A DNA stretch of 64,000 nt from CAMFTQ01 sp051881615 (GTDB lineage Bacteria > Bacillota > Clostridia > Oscillospirales > Acutalibacteraceae): NCBI GenBank assembly GCA_051881615.1, contig JBJEQF010000033.1:1-64000 (forward strand). The letters are read 5' to 3'. The notes beneath the pieces are model-generated. The model saw only the letters and a program-made list of their open reading frames with translations, made no database searches and was not told where the DNA came from. The number at the start of each line of letters is the position of its first letter. Within the stretch, counting starts at the first letter, position 1. The position numbers were made by a program, and so were the translations under genes. Below are positions 8,855-17,019 of the stretch, piece after piece.

Positions 8855-9832
8855 ATGGTAGAAAAAAGAGGCTGTCTGTTATCATACAGACCTGATATAA
8901 AGGTGATTGACTGTACTCTGCGTGACGGAGGACTTGTAAACAGCTTTTTCTTTGACGATGAATTTGTCAAGGACTTGTACCTTGCAAATATAGAAGCAGG
9001 CGTAGATTATATGGAATTTGGCTACAAGGCTTCTAAAAAGATTTTTGATGTAAACAAATTCGGTAAATGGAAGTTCTGTGACGAGAACGATATAAGAGAA
9101 ATTGTAGGCAATAACGACAGCGATTTAAAAATATCTGTAATGGCTGATGTCGGCAGAACAGATATGTCGGACTTTTTGCCGAAAAGCGAAAGCGTTATTG
9201 ATCTGGTGCGTGTTGCTACATATATAACAACTATCCCTGCGGCTATCGAGATGGTGCAGACTTTGCACAGCTTAGGCTATGAAACTTCGGTAAATATTAT
9301 GGCTGTTTCAAAGGCAGGCGAAAGCGAGCTTGACTTTGCGCTTGAACAGCTCGGTCAGAGTGACGTTGACTGCATTTATCTTGTTGACAGCTACGGCTCA
9401 CTGTACCCTGAGCAGATCAGAGAGCTTTCTCTGAAGTACCTTGCCTGTGGCGAAAAGTACGGTAAATCAATCGGTATTCACGCCCACAACAATCAGCAGC
9501 TTGCATTTGCAAACACTATTGAAGCTCTTGTTCCCGGTGTGAGCTATCTTGACGCTACAATGAGCAGTCTGGGCAGAGGTGCCGGTAACTGCGCATTAGA
9601 GCTTTTGCTCGGCTTTCTTAAAAATCCAAGATATCAGCTTCCGCCTGTACTCAGATTTATTGAAAAGCACATTACTAAGCTTAAAAATGACGGTCTTGTA
9701 TGGGGATATGACGTACCATATATGCTGACAGGGAGATTAAATCAGCACCCTTCGTCTGCAATTCAGTTTATTAAGGATAACAAAACAGACTACGCTGATT
9801 TTTATCAGGAAATTTTTGATAATATCTGCTAA
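8855..9832 (+). CDS. DRE-TIM metallolyase-type aldolase (HMGL-like)
   Basis: 325 residues forming a TIM barrel of the DRE-TIM/HMG-CoA lyase family. The signature DCTLRDGG is at 19-26 (R23, D24) and the metal-binding HAHNN is at 209-213 (H209, H211). These residues catalyse metal-dependent aldol or Claisen chemistry, as in 4-hydroxy-2-oxovalerate aldolase, but the C-terminal communication domain of the classic bacterial MhpE/BphI type cannot be confirmed, and no acylating aldehyde dehydrogenase lies nearby. The substrate is therefore open. The gene is alone in its transcript, with its own promoter and a terminator shared with the convergent clpC operon. Confidence 0.85.
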   Translation: MVEKRGCLLSYRPDIKVIDCTLRDGGLVNSFFFDDEFVKDLYLANIEAGVDYMEFGYKASKKIFDVNKFGKWKFCDENDIREIVGNNDSDLKISVMADVGRTDMSDFLPKSESVIDLVRVATYITTIPAAIEMVQTLHSLGYETSVNIMAVSKAGESELDFALEQLGQSDVDCIYLVDSYGSLYPEQIRELSLKYLACGEKYGKSIGIHAHNNQQLAFANTIEALVPGVSYLDATMSSLGRGAGNCALELLLGFLKNPRYQLPPVLRFIEKHITKLKNDGLVWGYDVPYMLTGRLNQHPSSAIQFIKDNKTDYADFYQEIFDNIC

Positions 9833-9850
9833 GTACAATAAGAAAAAATC

Positions 9851-9884
9851 AAGGAGAACTTCATTTGCGAAGTCCTCCTTTTTC
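9851..9884. terminator. Bidirectional terminator between aldolase and clpC
   Basis: AAGGAG-A-ACTTC pairs with GAAGT-C-CTCCTT around a 6-base loop, with T-rich sequence after it on the plus strand and an A-rich lead usable on the minus strand. Confidence 0.75.
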
Positions 9885-9886
9885 TT

Positions 9887-12352
9887 TTATTGCTCAAACA
9901 CAAATGTGTTGTCCTTGTAATCACAAGTTATTTTACTGTTTTTTGTAACTGAGCCGTCAAGGATTTTTTCTGAAAGAGCGTCCTCGATCTTGCTTCTGAT
10001 TGCTCGGCGCAGAGGTCTTGCTCCGTAGGCTTCGTCAAAGCCAGCAGTTGCAATTTCTTCAACCGCCTTGTCGGTAAAGGTAATATCTATGTCAAGCTCT
10101 GCAAGACGTTTTGATAAGCCCTTGAGCATTTTCTTTGCGATTTCGTTTATATCGCTCTGGCTTAGCTTGCTGAACACGATTATATCGTCAACTCTGTTTA
10201 AAAATTCAGGCTTAAACAGCTTTTTAAGCTCTTCCATAACCGTTTCTTTAAGCTTTTCCTGAGAATTTTCGGCCGCTTTATCGTTGTTGACAGAGGCAAA
10301 GCCTAATTCATTCTGCTTATCTGTTATAAGCCTTGCGCCCACGTTTGACGTCATAATAATTACAGTATTCTTAAAGTCAACAGTTCTGCCCTGTGAGTCT
10401 GTCAGTCTGCCGTCCTCAAGGATTTGCAAAAGCATATTGAACACATCGGGGTGTGCCTTTTCAATCTCGTCAAAGAGAATTACGGAGTACGGCTTTCTTC
10501 TTACCTTTTCTGTAAGCTGACCGCCCTCGTCAAAGCCGACATATCCCGGAGGTGAGCCTACAAGCTTTGACACCGTATGCTTTTCCATATATTCCGACAT
10601 ATCAAGTCTAATCATAGCGTTTTCGTCACCGAACATCGCCTGTGCAAGCGCCTTTGACAGCTCTGTTTTGCCAACTCCTGTAGGGCCTAAGAAGACAAAC
10701 GAGCCTACTGGTCTGTTCGGGTCTTTAAGTCCTGCTCTGCCTCGGCGGATAGCCTTTGCGATAGAGTCAACGGCTTCGTTCTGACCGACTACTCTTTCGT
10801 GCAGAATTTCTTCCATATTGAGAAGTCTGTCCGCCTCTTCCTTTGTAAGTGCAGATACAGGTATTCCTGTCCAGCCTGATACAATGGCGGCTATATCCTC
10901 CTCTGTTACCTCGCCTGTTATGCCGTTGTTCTTTTCCTGCCATTTATCCTTAGCTGTCTTTAATTCGTCCTGTGATTGCTTTTGCTCATCTCTGATTTTT
11001 GCGGCACGTTCAAAGTCCTGCTCGTTTACTGCGCTCGCCTTTTCCTGCTCAAGCCTTTTGATTTTATCCTCAAGCTCCTTTATTGCCGGCGGGAACGTCA
11101 GCTCCTTTAAGCGAACTCTTGAAGCCGCCTCGTCAATAAGGTCGATAGCCTTGTCGGGCAAATATCTGTCGGCGATATATCTTGATGAAAGCGTAACGGC
11201 TGATGCGATTGCTTCATCTGAAATTTTAACCTTGTGGTGTGCTTCGTACCTGTCACGCAAGCCTTTTAAAATCTGTATTGCTTCGTCCTGTGACGGCTCG
11301 CCTACCGTTACCGGCTGAAAGCGTCTTTCAAGTGCTGAGTCCTTTTCGATATATTTTCTGTACTCTGTGATTGTAGTTGCGCCGATTACCTGAAAATCTC
11401 CTCTTGCAAGTGACGGCTTTAAGATATTTGCCGCATCTGCCGAGCCTTCGGCAGAGCCTGCGCCTACAATGGTGTGAAGCTCATCTATAAAAAGGATAAC
11501 ATTTTTCGCCTTTTTCACCTCGTCAATGGCGCTTGTTATTCTCTCCTCAAAATCGCCACGATACTTTGTGCCTGCTATCATTCCCGTTAAGTCAAGAGCA
11601 ACCACACGCTTGTCAAGCAGAAGCTGCGGAACCTCACCCTTAACAATTTTCAATGCAAGTCCCTCGGCAACCGCCGTTTTGCCTACGCCGGGTTCGCCGA
11701 TTAGGACAGGGTTATTCTTTGTTCTTCTTGACAAAATCTGAATAACTCTCTCGATTTCTTCCTCTCTGCCGATTACGGGGTCAATCTCTCCGTTTTTAGC
11801 AGCCTTAGTTAAATCTCTGCCGAATTTGTCAAGCGTTTTAGTGGCTGTTGACTTTGAGCCGTTTTTCGGCATTTCGCTTTGAATATCGCCCAACGCCTGC
11901 TGTGATGACGCATTTTCGTTTAAGCTGTTGCGCAGAACTGTCATAATCTGCTCAACGCTTACCGAAAGCTCGCTTAAAAATCTGACTGCGTAGCTGTCCC
12001 TCTCTGCAAGAATTGATATAAGCAGATGCTCTGTGCCGACATAGCCGTGACCAAGCCTTGAAGAGTTTATTATAGCCATCTGCATACAACGCTTAGTCCT
12101 CGGCGTAAAGTCGTTCGGGCTAAGTGCCGTCTGACTGCCTGTACCGATTGCTTCTTCAATTTTTTCTGTAAGTGCTTCGGTCGTTAAGCCACACTCAGAA
12201 AGTGATACGGCGGCTACGCCGCTGCCCTCTTTCATCAAGCCTAACAGCAGATGCTCTGTGCCGATGTAGGTATGTCCCATCTGTGAGGCACTCTCTATTG
12301 CAAGGTTTATTGCTTTGTTTGCCTTTTCTGTAAAGCCCTGAAAATTATACAT
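9887..12352 (-). CDS. clpC: ClpC, AAA+ unfoldase of the Clp protease
   Basis: 821 residues. Two N-terminal Clp repeats (about 1-145), AAA-1 with Walker A GEPGVGKT near residue 220, a coiled-coil M domain with a UVR-like stretch (DFERAAKIRDEQ) near 430-450, and AAA-2 with Walker A GPTGVGKT near 555. An LGF tripeptide downstream fits the ClpP-docking loop. The protein unfolds substrates, including arginine-phosphorylated ones marked by McsB, for ClpP. It is last in the ctsR-mcsA-mcsB-clpC operon, the canonical Firmicutes order, so it should be repressed by CtsR until heat stress. AAGGAAGGA precedes the ATG. Confidence 0.97.
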   Translation of the reverse strand: MYNFQGFTEKANKAINLAIESASQMGHTYIGTEHLLLGLMKEGSGVAAVSLSECGLTTEALTEKIEEAIGTGSQTALSPNDFTPRTKRCMQMAIINSSRLGHGYVGTEHLLISILAERDSYAVRFLSELSVSVEQIMTVLRNSLNENASSQQALGDIQSEMPKNGSKSTATKTLDKFGRDLTKAAKNGEIDPVIGREEEIERVIQILSRRTKNNPVLIGEPGVGKTAVAEGLALKIVKGEVPQLLLDKRVVALDLTGMIAGTKYRGDFEERITSAIDEVKKAKNVILFIDELHTIVGAGSAEGSADAANILKPSLARGDFQVIGATTITEYRKYIEKDSALERRFQPVTVGEPSQDEAIQILKGLRDRYEAHHKVKISDEAIASAVTLSSRYIADRYLPDKAIDLIDEAASRVRLKELTFPPAIKELEDKIKRLEQEKASAVNEQDFERAAKIRDEQKQSQDELKTAKDKWQEKNNGITGEVTEEDIAAIVSGWTGIPVSALTKEEADRLLNMEEILHERVVGQNEAVDSIAKAIRRGRAGLKDPNRPVGSFVFLGPTGVGKTELSKALAQAMFGDENAMIRLDMSEYMEKHTVSKLVGSPPGYVGFDEGGQLTEKVRRKPYSVILFDEIEKAHPDVFNMLLQILEDGRLTDSQGRTVDFKNTVIIMTSNVGARLITDKQNELGFASVNNDKAAENSQEKLKETVMEELKKLFKPEFLNRVDDIIVFSKLSQSDINEIAKKMLKGLSKRLAELDIDITFTDKAVEEIATAGFDEAYGARPLRRAIRSKIEDALSEKILDGSVTKNSKITCDYKDNTFVFEQ

Positions 12353-12397
12353 ACATATCCTTCCTTCTTATTCCTATTTTTCATATACCAAATAATT

Positions 12398-13390
12398 TTA
12401 TGCAATTGCAGACTGTATTATCTGCGCTCTTTTAATATCTCTTTGTGCAGGTGTGAGCTTTTCGCCCGATGATACCATAATTTCTGCCGGTTGAATATCT
12501 GTTATAAGCTTGTCAATTTTTTCTGCTGTTATACAGCTTAAAAGACCTGACGATACACCGAGCCTAACATTTGACAGAAGCTGCATTGCCTCTTCGTGAG
12601 AAATTGACTTTGCATATTTCAGAATGCCCAGACTGCGGCTGATTGTGTCCTGCATATCGATGCTTTGCAGATATTTTTCTCTTGCAGAAATTTCCTGATT
12701 TACAAGCTGTGTTGTTATGCTTCTGAGGTTTTCCATAGCCGACTGCTCCGATATGCCGAGCGTTACCTGATTTGAAAGCTGATACATAGCGCCCTTTGGC
12801 TCTGTTCCCTCGCCGTAGCTGCCACGTATTGTCAGTCCGAGCTTTGACAGGTTGCCTGCTATTCGTGATATTGTGCCCGCCTTTTGCAGTGCAGGCAGAT
12901 GGAGCATAACAGACGCTCTCATACCTGTGCCGAGGTTTGTCGGGCATTGTGTCAGGTAGCCTAATCTCTCGTCAAATGCAAAGTCAAGGCTTTCATCAAG
13001 CAGAGTGTCGAGCTTATCAGCCGTATCGTATGCTTCCGTAAGCGACAGACCCTTTGTAAACACCTGCAAGCGGATATGATCCTCTTCGTTTATCATGATG
13101 CTTACCGATTCATCGGGGAGAATAAGTAACGCTCTGCCGTCTGATTCACTTATAAACTCAGGACTAACTAAGTGACGCTCTACAAGCGACACAGCCTGTT
13201 CCTTGCTTAAATCTGATAATCGTATCAGCTTGAACTCGTTAGCGACCGAGCTGTTGCTGTCTTTAATCGCCTTTGTTACCTTTTCAATTACTTTTTCTCT
13301 GCCGTCACAATTGAGCTTTCGTGGGAACGGAAACTCCTTTAGATTTCTTGCAAGTCTTATTCTTGTTGAAATTACAACATCATTTGTCAT
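12398..13390 (-). CDS. mcsB: Protein arginine kinase McsB
   Basis: 330 residues related to phosphagen kinases. The ATG at 13390 follows a GGAGGCG site, and the protein then opens directly with the conserved STRIRLARNL nucleotide-binding stretch; an upstream ATG in the same frame lies inside mcsA without such spacing. The PTNLGTGMRASV segment in the middle is the conserved active-site region. McsB phosphorylates arginines on damaged proteins and on CtsR. Its start overlaps the mcsA stop by 11 bases, indicating coupled translation, which fits the need of McsB for McsA as activator. Confidence 0.95.
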   Translation of the reverse strand: MTNDVVISTRIRLARNLKEFPFPRKLNCDGREKVIEKVTKAIKDSNSSVANEFKLIRLSDLSKEQAVSLVERHLVSPEFISESDGRALLILPDESVSIMINEEDHIRLQVFTKGLSLTEAYDTADKLDTLLDESLDFAFDERLGYLTQCPTNLGTGMRASVMLHLPALQKAGTISRIAGNLSKLGLTIRGSYGEGTEPKGAMYQLSNQVTLGISEQSAMENLRSITTQLVNQEISAREKYLQSIDMQDTISRSLGILKYAKSISHEEAMQLLSNVRLGVSSGLLSCITAEKIDKLITDIQPAEIMVSSGEKLTPAQRDIKRAQIIQSAIA

Positions 13391-13898
13391 TGTTCTGCGC
13401 CTCCAATCCCTTGATTTCATCTCTTAGCCTTGCGGCATTTTCAAAATCCTGATTTTTAACAGCCTCTGCCATTTTTTCTTTCAGGCTTTCAAGCTTGCTT
13501 TTTGCTTTATTTGTGTTCGGGTTTTCCTTTCTTGCAAGCGCTACGCTTGAGTGCTTGCCACAGTGCGTTGTGTTGCCGTGAATCCTTTTGATTGAGGGCA
13601 TAAGCTCATCGGCAAACGTTTCATAGCAAGCGGCACAGCCGACCTGACCGCACTTTCTGATTTCTGTATATGTGCTGCCACAGACAGGGCAACGTGCCGC
13701 ACCTGTTCTTGCAGGAAGTGCATTACCGAAAAAGCTGCCGAGCAGACTGCCGAAGTCTGTTGCAAAATCTGAGAATACATTTGTGTAACCCATTTCCTTT
13801 GCACATTCACTGCAAAGAACGTACTCGGCATACTCGCCGTTTACAACTGTTTTGATGTGTGTTGTGGCTTCATTTACGCCGCATTTCTGACATTTCAT
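13380..13898 (-). CDS. mcsA: McsA, zinc-finger activator of McsB
   Basis: 172 residues from the ATG at 13898 (GGGAGGA site). It has repeated CxxC pairs at C3/C6, C29/C32 and C70/C73, then C83, C88 and C91, followed by a C-terminal UVR motif (about 135-170, with the DFENAARLRDEIK pattern). The zinc sites and UVR domain match McsA, which activates the McsB kinase. Second gene of the ctsR operon. Confidence 0.95.
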   Translation of the reverse strand: MKCQKCGVNEATTHIKTVVNGEYAEYVLCSECAKEMGYTNVFSDFATDFGSLLGSFFGNALPARTGAARCPVCGSTYTEIRKCGQVGCAACYETFADELMPSIKRIHGNTTHCGKHSSVALARKENPNTNKAKSKLESLKEKMAEAVKNQDFENAARLRDEIKGLEAQNNDK

Positions 13899-13934
13899 AA
13901 TAAATCCTCCCATATAAAATTTGAATATATACCT

Positions 13935-14381
13935 TTATAATGTAAGCATCATATTTTTAAACATCGCCGCCCTTATGCTGTCACGCATATAGGACGGTAT
14001 GCCTGTAAAGCATCTGTCGGACAGTGCCGCCATCATCAGCCTTGCCGTTTTTGCGTCTATTATATTCTGCTCAACCATATTTTTAATCATTGCGTTTGCC
14101 GTTAAGCCGTCAAGGCTTGCGCCTATTGAATTTACTATGTGCATCACCGCAGTGTCACGATCCATACTTATTCTTGTAATGCGGATATACCCTCCGCCGC
14201 CTCGGCGGCTTTCTACTATATATCCCTGTTCCGGTGTGAAGCGTGATGTAATTACATAGTTAATCTGACTTGGAACACAGCCTAATGTGCCTGCAAGCTC
14301 GTTTCGCTGAATTTCGGCATTACCGCCCTGCTCATCGAGCATTTCTGTGATGTAACGGGCGACCAGATCGCTCATACGCAT
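13935..14381 (-). CDS. ctsR: CtsR, class III heat-shock repressor
   Basis: 148 residues. The winged helix-turn-helix with CVPSQINYVI and the glycine-rich wing RRGGGGYIRI is the CtsR hallmark. It represses clp and mcs genes by binding tandem heptamers; two such boxes lie upstream (14447-14463 and 14501-14517), so the operon is autoregulated. In the family, the wing acts as a thermosensor and McsB inactivates the repressor. The ATG at 14381 has a GGGTGGGAG site; the next in-frame ATG two codons later would change little. Confidence 0.96.
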   Translation of the reverse strand: MRMSDLVARYITEMLDEQGGNAEIQRNELAGTLGCVPSQINYVITSRFTPEQGYIVESRRGGGGYIRITRISMDRDTAVMHIVNSIGASLDGLTANAMIKNMVEQNIIDAKTARLMMAALSDRCFTGIPSYMRDSIRAAMFKNMMLTL

Positions 14382-14446
14382 TTTACTCCCACCCTTGCTG
14401 AAAATTTTGTTATTTATTGAAAGCTGTCATTTTTATTATGTTTGAC

Positions 14447-14463
14447 TTTGACTTTCTTTGACC
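14447..14463 (-). promoter_or_regulatory. CtsR operator 1
   Basis: On the minus strand GGTCAAA-GAA-AGTCAAA, an exact match to the consensus RGTCAAA-NAN-RGTCAAA. It covers the expected transcription start of the ctsR operon. Confidence 0.9.
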
Positions 14464-14471
14464 TTGGTTAT

Positions 14472-14500
14472 ATTGTATGGTTAAAGTCAGTAAAAGTCAA
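14472..14500 (-). promoter_or_regulatory. ctsR operon promoter
   Basis: On the minus strand TTGACT (14495-14500), 17-base spacer, TACAAT (14472-14477). It sits between the two CtsR boxes. Confidence 0.8.
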
Positions 14501-14517
14501 AGTCAAACAAAGTCAAA
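14501..14517 (+). promoter_or_regulatory. CtsR operator 2
   Basis: On the plus strand AGTCAAA-CAA-AGTCAAA, a second exact consensus match, inverted relative to operator 1 and immediately upstream of the -35 element. Confidence 0.88.
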
Positions 14518-14603
14518 CAAAGAAGTATAAAGCCGTTTATCTTAATTTAGCTTTCATTTTCTCGCTTTTTCTTTGATTTTCTCATTTTTTTGCATAATAA
14601 AAG

Positions 14604-14645
14604 AGGGTTTTGTATAAACATCGTAATAATGCTATGCAAAACCCT
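14604..14645 (-). terminator. Terminator after the DUF5104-like gene
   Basis: A 9 bp perfect stem AGGGTTTTG/CAAAACCCT with a long 24-base loop is followed on the minus strand by CTTTTATT. The gene at 14660 ends 15 bases before it. Confidence 0.6.
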
Positions 14646-14659
14646 GTTTATATATATAG

Positions 14660-15700
14660 TCATTCTTCGGGCAGAACCAACTCGTCATAGTAAGACTCTG
14701 TATCGGAGCAGATATAACTGCTTAGAAATCTTCCCGTTTGTGAATCGGTGCAAAGATAAGCATACCTTGGCTCGCCATTTTCAGGGGCAAGCTCATAGTA
14801 GTGGTCATAGCCTGTGCAATTACTGTACTTTTTGGTAACATTCGGCTCGCCTATCTCTTTAATAAGAGCGCCGAGATTGTCATACTCCTCAAGATATTTT
14901 TTCAGTTGCTCCTGTGTTATCACACGCTGCGGAGTCGGCGTAAACAAAAATGCCATATCACCAATAAGACGTGCCGACACCTCCTGCTCGCTCTTTATAT
15001 TGCACACAAGCGGCATATCCTTGTAGTCAACATCTAAAGCGTCCGCCTCAAGATTTTCAACAGAAAAGAATGTAACTCCGACATCGTTTGGTGAGTCTGT
15101 GTTTTCATAACAGAACGACATTCTGATACAGTACCATTCGCCGTCTGATACACAGGTATAGAACGTTTCGCCCTCCTGCACATTATGTCCGTAATTATAG
15201 GAGCTGCTGCTCTGAACATTGCCGCCGTCAAGCCTGCAATCCGACAGACCTACAGGATATGTATCAAAAAATGCGTCAAGATACCCATCAAAGTTCTCCG
15301 ACCTCTGTATATTGGGGGTAAAAATCCTTGCAAAGCGTTCACGCTCGCCCGAATCGGCTGAGGATAATAATTCTTCTATTGCTTCTTCGGCGGCGGAATA
15401 GTCAGAGATCCACTCATTACGCCATTTGTCCGTTACATTTTCATAATCCGAACGCATTATATTTTTTGATATAGAGGCCGTTAAGCCGTTTGTTATAATT
15501 GCCGCCGTAGTGCCAACAGGCAATAAAAGCAGCAGAGCGCCTATGACGATAAGCACCACAGGAAATTTCTTGCCCTTATTCTTCACCCTGCACTTGTTTA
15601 CAATTCCAACTATAAGAAATATAAGACCCGCTATAAAGAATACAGCAAGCAATAAAAATGCTATTGCCAGAATCACAAGCATAATTGATGCATTTGCCAT
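14660..15700 (-). CDS. Membrane-anchored protein with DUF5104-like domain
   Basis: 346 residues. Two hydrophobic segments near the N terminus (about 7-33 and 46-72) are followed by a large soluble domain. The middle part (about 95-235) resembles the DUF5104 family of extracytoplasmic proteins in Clostridia; this match is from memory and not searched. Several Cys and a Tyr/Ser-rich stretch occur in it. A GGGGGAA ribosome site and a strong promoter (15733-15761) precede the ATG, and a terminator follows, so it is a single-gene unit. The function is unknown. Confidence 0.75.
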   Translation of the reverse strand: MANASIMLVILAIAFLLLAVFFIAGLIFLIVGIVNKCRVKNKGKKFPVVLIVIGALLLLLPVGTTAAIITNGLTASISKNIMRSDYENVTDKWRNEWISDYSAAEEAIEELLSSADSGERERFARIFTPNIQRSENFDGYLDAFFDTYPVGLSDCRLDGGNVQSSSSYNYGHNVQEGETFYTCVSDGEWYCIRMSFCYENTDSPNDVGVTFFSVENLEADALDVDYKDMPLVCNIKSEQEVSARLIGDMAFLFTPTPQRVITQEQLKKYLEEYDNLGALIKEIGEPNVTKKYSNCTGYDHYYELAPENGEPRYAYLCTDSQTGRFLSSYICSDTESYYDELVLPEE

Positions 15701-15732
15701 TAACGTTCCCCCATTGTGCCGTATTTGTTATA

Positions 15733-15761
15733 ATCATATTGCAGTACAGGAGCATTGTCAA
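15733..15761 (-). promoter_or_regulatory. Promoter of the DUF5104-like gene
   Basis: On the minus strand TTGACA (15756-15761), 17-base spacer, TATGAT (15733-15738): full -35 consensus and 5 of 6 at -10. Confidence 0.75.
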
Positions 15762-15817
15762 TACAATGTAATATCATTATTTTACATTCACATATAAACT
15801 CACCGTATCAATTTTTC

Positions 15818-16055
15818 TTTGTCGGCTCTATATAACGGTTGTGTAATTGTTGTCTTATTAGCTGAAGCTCCGTAGCGTTATCCTTACAAATCCGAGAAAA
15901 TCCGGTACAGATATTTCAAGGATTCTTCATTGTCAAAGTATTCGTTTTTATGTGTTGAACCGCAAAGCACCCGATTTCCGTCCTTGTAGGCAAAAAGCGT
16001 GTTCATCGGCAGTTTTTGCAAGGCTCTCTATTGAATTTTCACCAAAACGTTATTT
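15818..16055 (-). pseudogene. Chimeric remnant of the glutamyl-ligase/amidotransferase operon
   Basis: On the minus strand three pieces follow each other. First (about 16018-16055) comes a GshA fragment reading GENSIESL, matching GENSIENL of the pseudogene at 59.8 kb. It joins directly to the last ~40 codons of the class II amidotransferase (from KLPMNTLFAYKDG to SLKYLYRIFSDL-stop), matching 58596-58730. Next come the ribosome site and the first ~18 codons of the third gene (QLIRQQLHNRYIE), where the start ATG is changed to ACG and the frame closes at once. Identity with the 58-kb copy is high by eye. The internal junction removed about 1.1 kb relative to that copy. Confidence 0.85.
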
Positions 16056-16075
16056 TACTTTTTTTGCATTACCTA

Positions 16076-16104
16076 TGGAAATAACAGAGATTTTGTGTTA
16101 CAAT
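16076..16104 (+). promoter_or_regulatory. Probable promoter of the DUF1858-trmK-nif3 unit
   Basis: Extended -10 TGT-TACAAT (16096-16104) with a weak -35 TGGAAA at 16076-16081. The leader is about 25 bases to the AAGGAGG site. Confidence 0.5.
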
Positions 16105-16135
16105 AATAGCACACAGTTTTAAGGAGGAATTTAAA

Positions 16136-16339
16136 ATGACAAAGATTGACAAAAATTCAATTATCGGTGATATTCTTGACGCATATCCGCAGACAGCAGA
16201 GTTTTTCTTTGCTATGGGTATGCACTGCCTCGGCTGTCCTGCTTCAAGAGGTGAAACTGTTGAGCAGGCTTGCGCAGTTCACGGTGCAGACGCAGACGAG
16301 CTTGTGGCTAAAATCAATGCCGCTATCGAAAATGCATAA
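16136..16339 (+). CDS. DUF1858 small redox-disulfide protein
   Basis: 67 residues, complete. C31-LG-C34 followed by C46 and the pattern GMHCLGCPASRGETVEQAC identify the DUF1858 family, often found near or fused to hybrid-cluster and redox proteins, where the cysteine pair may be redox active. The family's exact role is not known. A strong AAGGAGG site precedes it, and its TAA overlaps the ATG of trmK by one base, so the two are translated in series. Confidence 0.88.
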   Translation: MTKIDKNSIIGDILDAYPQTAEFFFAMGMHCLGCPASRGETVEQACAVHGADADELVAKINAAIENA

Positions 16340-17019
16340 TGGAGCAAACTCTCAGGCTTGACAGCCGCCTTTCACTTTGCGCAGAGCTTGTAAGAAACGG
16401 AACAAGAGTTGCCGACATAGGCACTGACCACGCATATTTGCCTGTATGGCTGTGTTTAAGCGGTAAGTCTGTCAGCGCAATAGCCGCCGATATAAAGAGC
16501 GAGCCGCTTCTTCGCGGCAAAAAAACGATTGAAAAATACCACGCACAAGCGCTTGTAACAACAAGACTAAGTGACGGGCTCAAAGAGATTTCAGAGGACG
16601 AGGCTGACGATATTGTTATTGCAGGAATGGGCGGTGAGCTTATCGCCGGCATTATTGAAAACGCACAGTGGACAAAATCCGAGGACAAGCACCTTGTTTT
16701 ACAGCCGATGTCAAAAAGCCACGTGCTGATTAAGTATCTTTTTGAAAACGGCTTTTGCATTGACAGTCAAAAAACCTGTATGGCTCAGGGCAAGGTTTAC
16801 ACGGTTATTTCTGCTTACTACAACGGAGTGATAACTCAATGTGACGATGTAAAAAGCTATATTGGTATGTTACAGCCCCAAAAATTTGATCTTGACCGCA
16901 AATTTATCGAAAGCGAAATAAACCACCTTAAAAATCAATCAAAGGGTGACGTAAAATTTGCAGTAATTGCAGACAGACTTTCAGAAATCATCGGAGGTGC
17001 CAACCTTGACAAAGGCTAA
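16339..17019 (+). CDS. trmK: TrmK, tRNA (adenine-22 N1)-methyltransferase
   Basis: 226 residues. The SAM-binding motif VADIGTDHAYLP (24-35) and the GMGG motif (96-99) are typical of TrmK (YqfN family), which methylates A22 of tRNAs carrying a suitable D arm. The start overlaps the preceding stop. The next gene is nif3-like, the common trmK-nif3 pairing of Firmicutes. The C-terminal coiled-coil extension is present (about residues 170-215). Confidence 0.92.
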   Translation: MEQTLRLDSRLSLCAELVRNGTRVADIGTDHAYLPVWLCLSGKSVSAIAADIKSEPLLRGKKTIEKYHAQALVTTRLSDGLKEISEDEADDIVIAGMGGELIAGIIENAQWTKSEDKHLVLQPMSKSHVLIKYLFENGFCIDSQKTCMAQGKVYTVISAYYNGVITQCDDVKSYIGMLQPQKFDLDRKFIESEINHLKNQSKGDVKFAVIADRLSEIIGGANLDKG

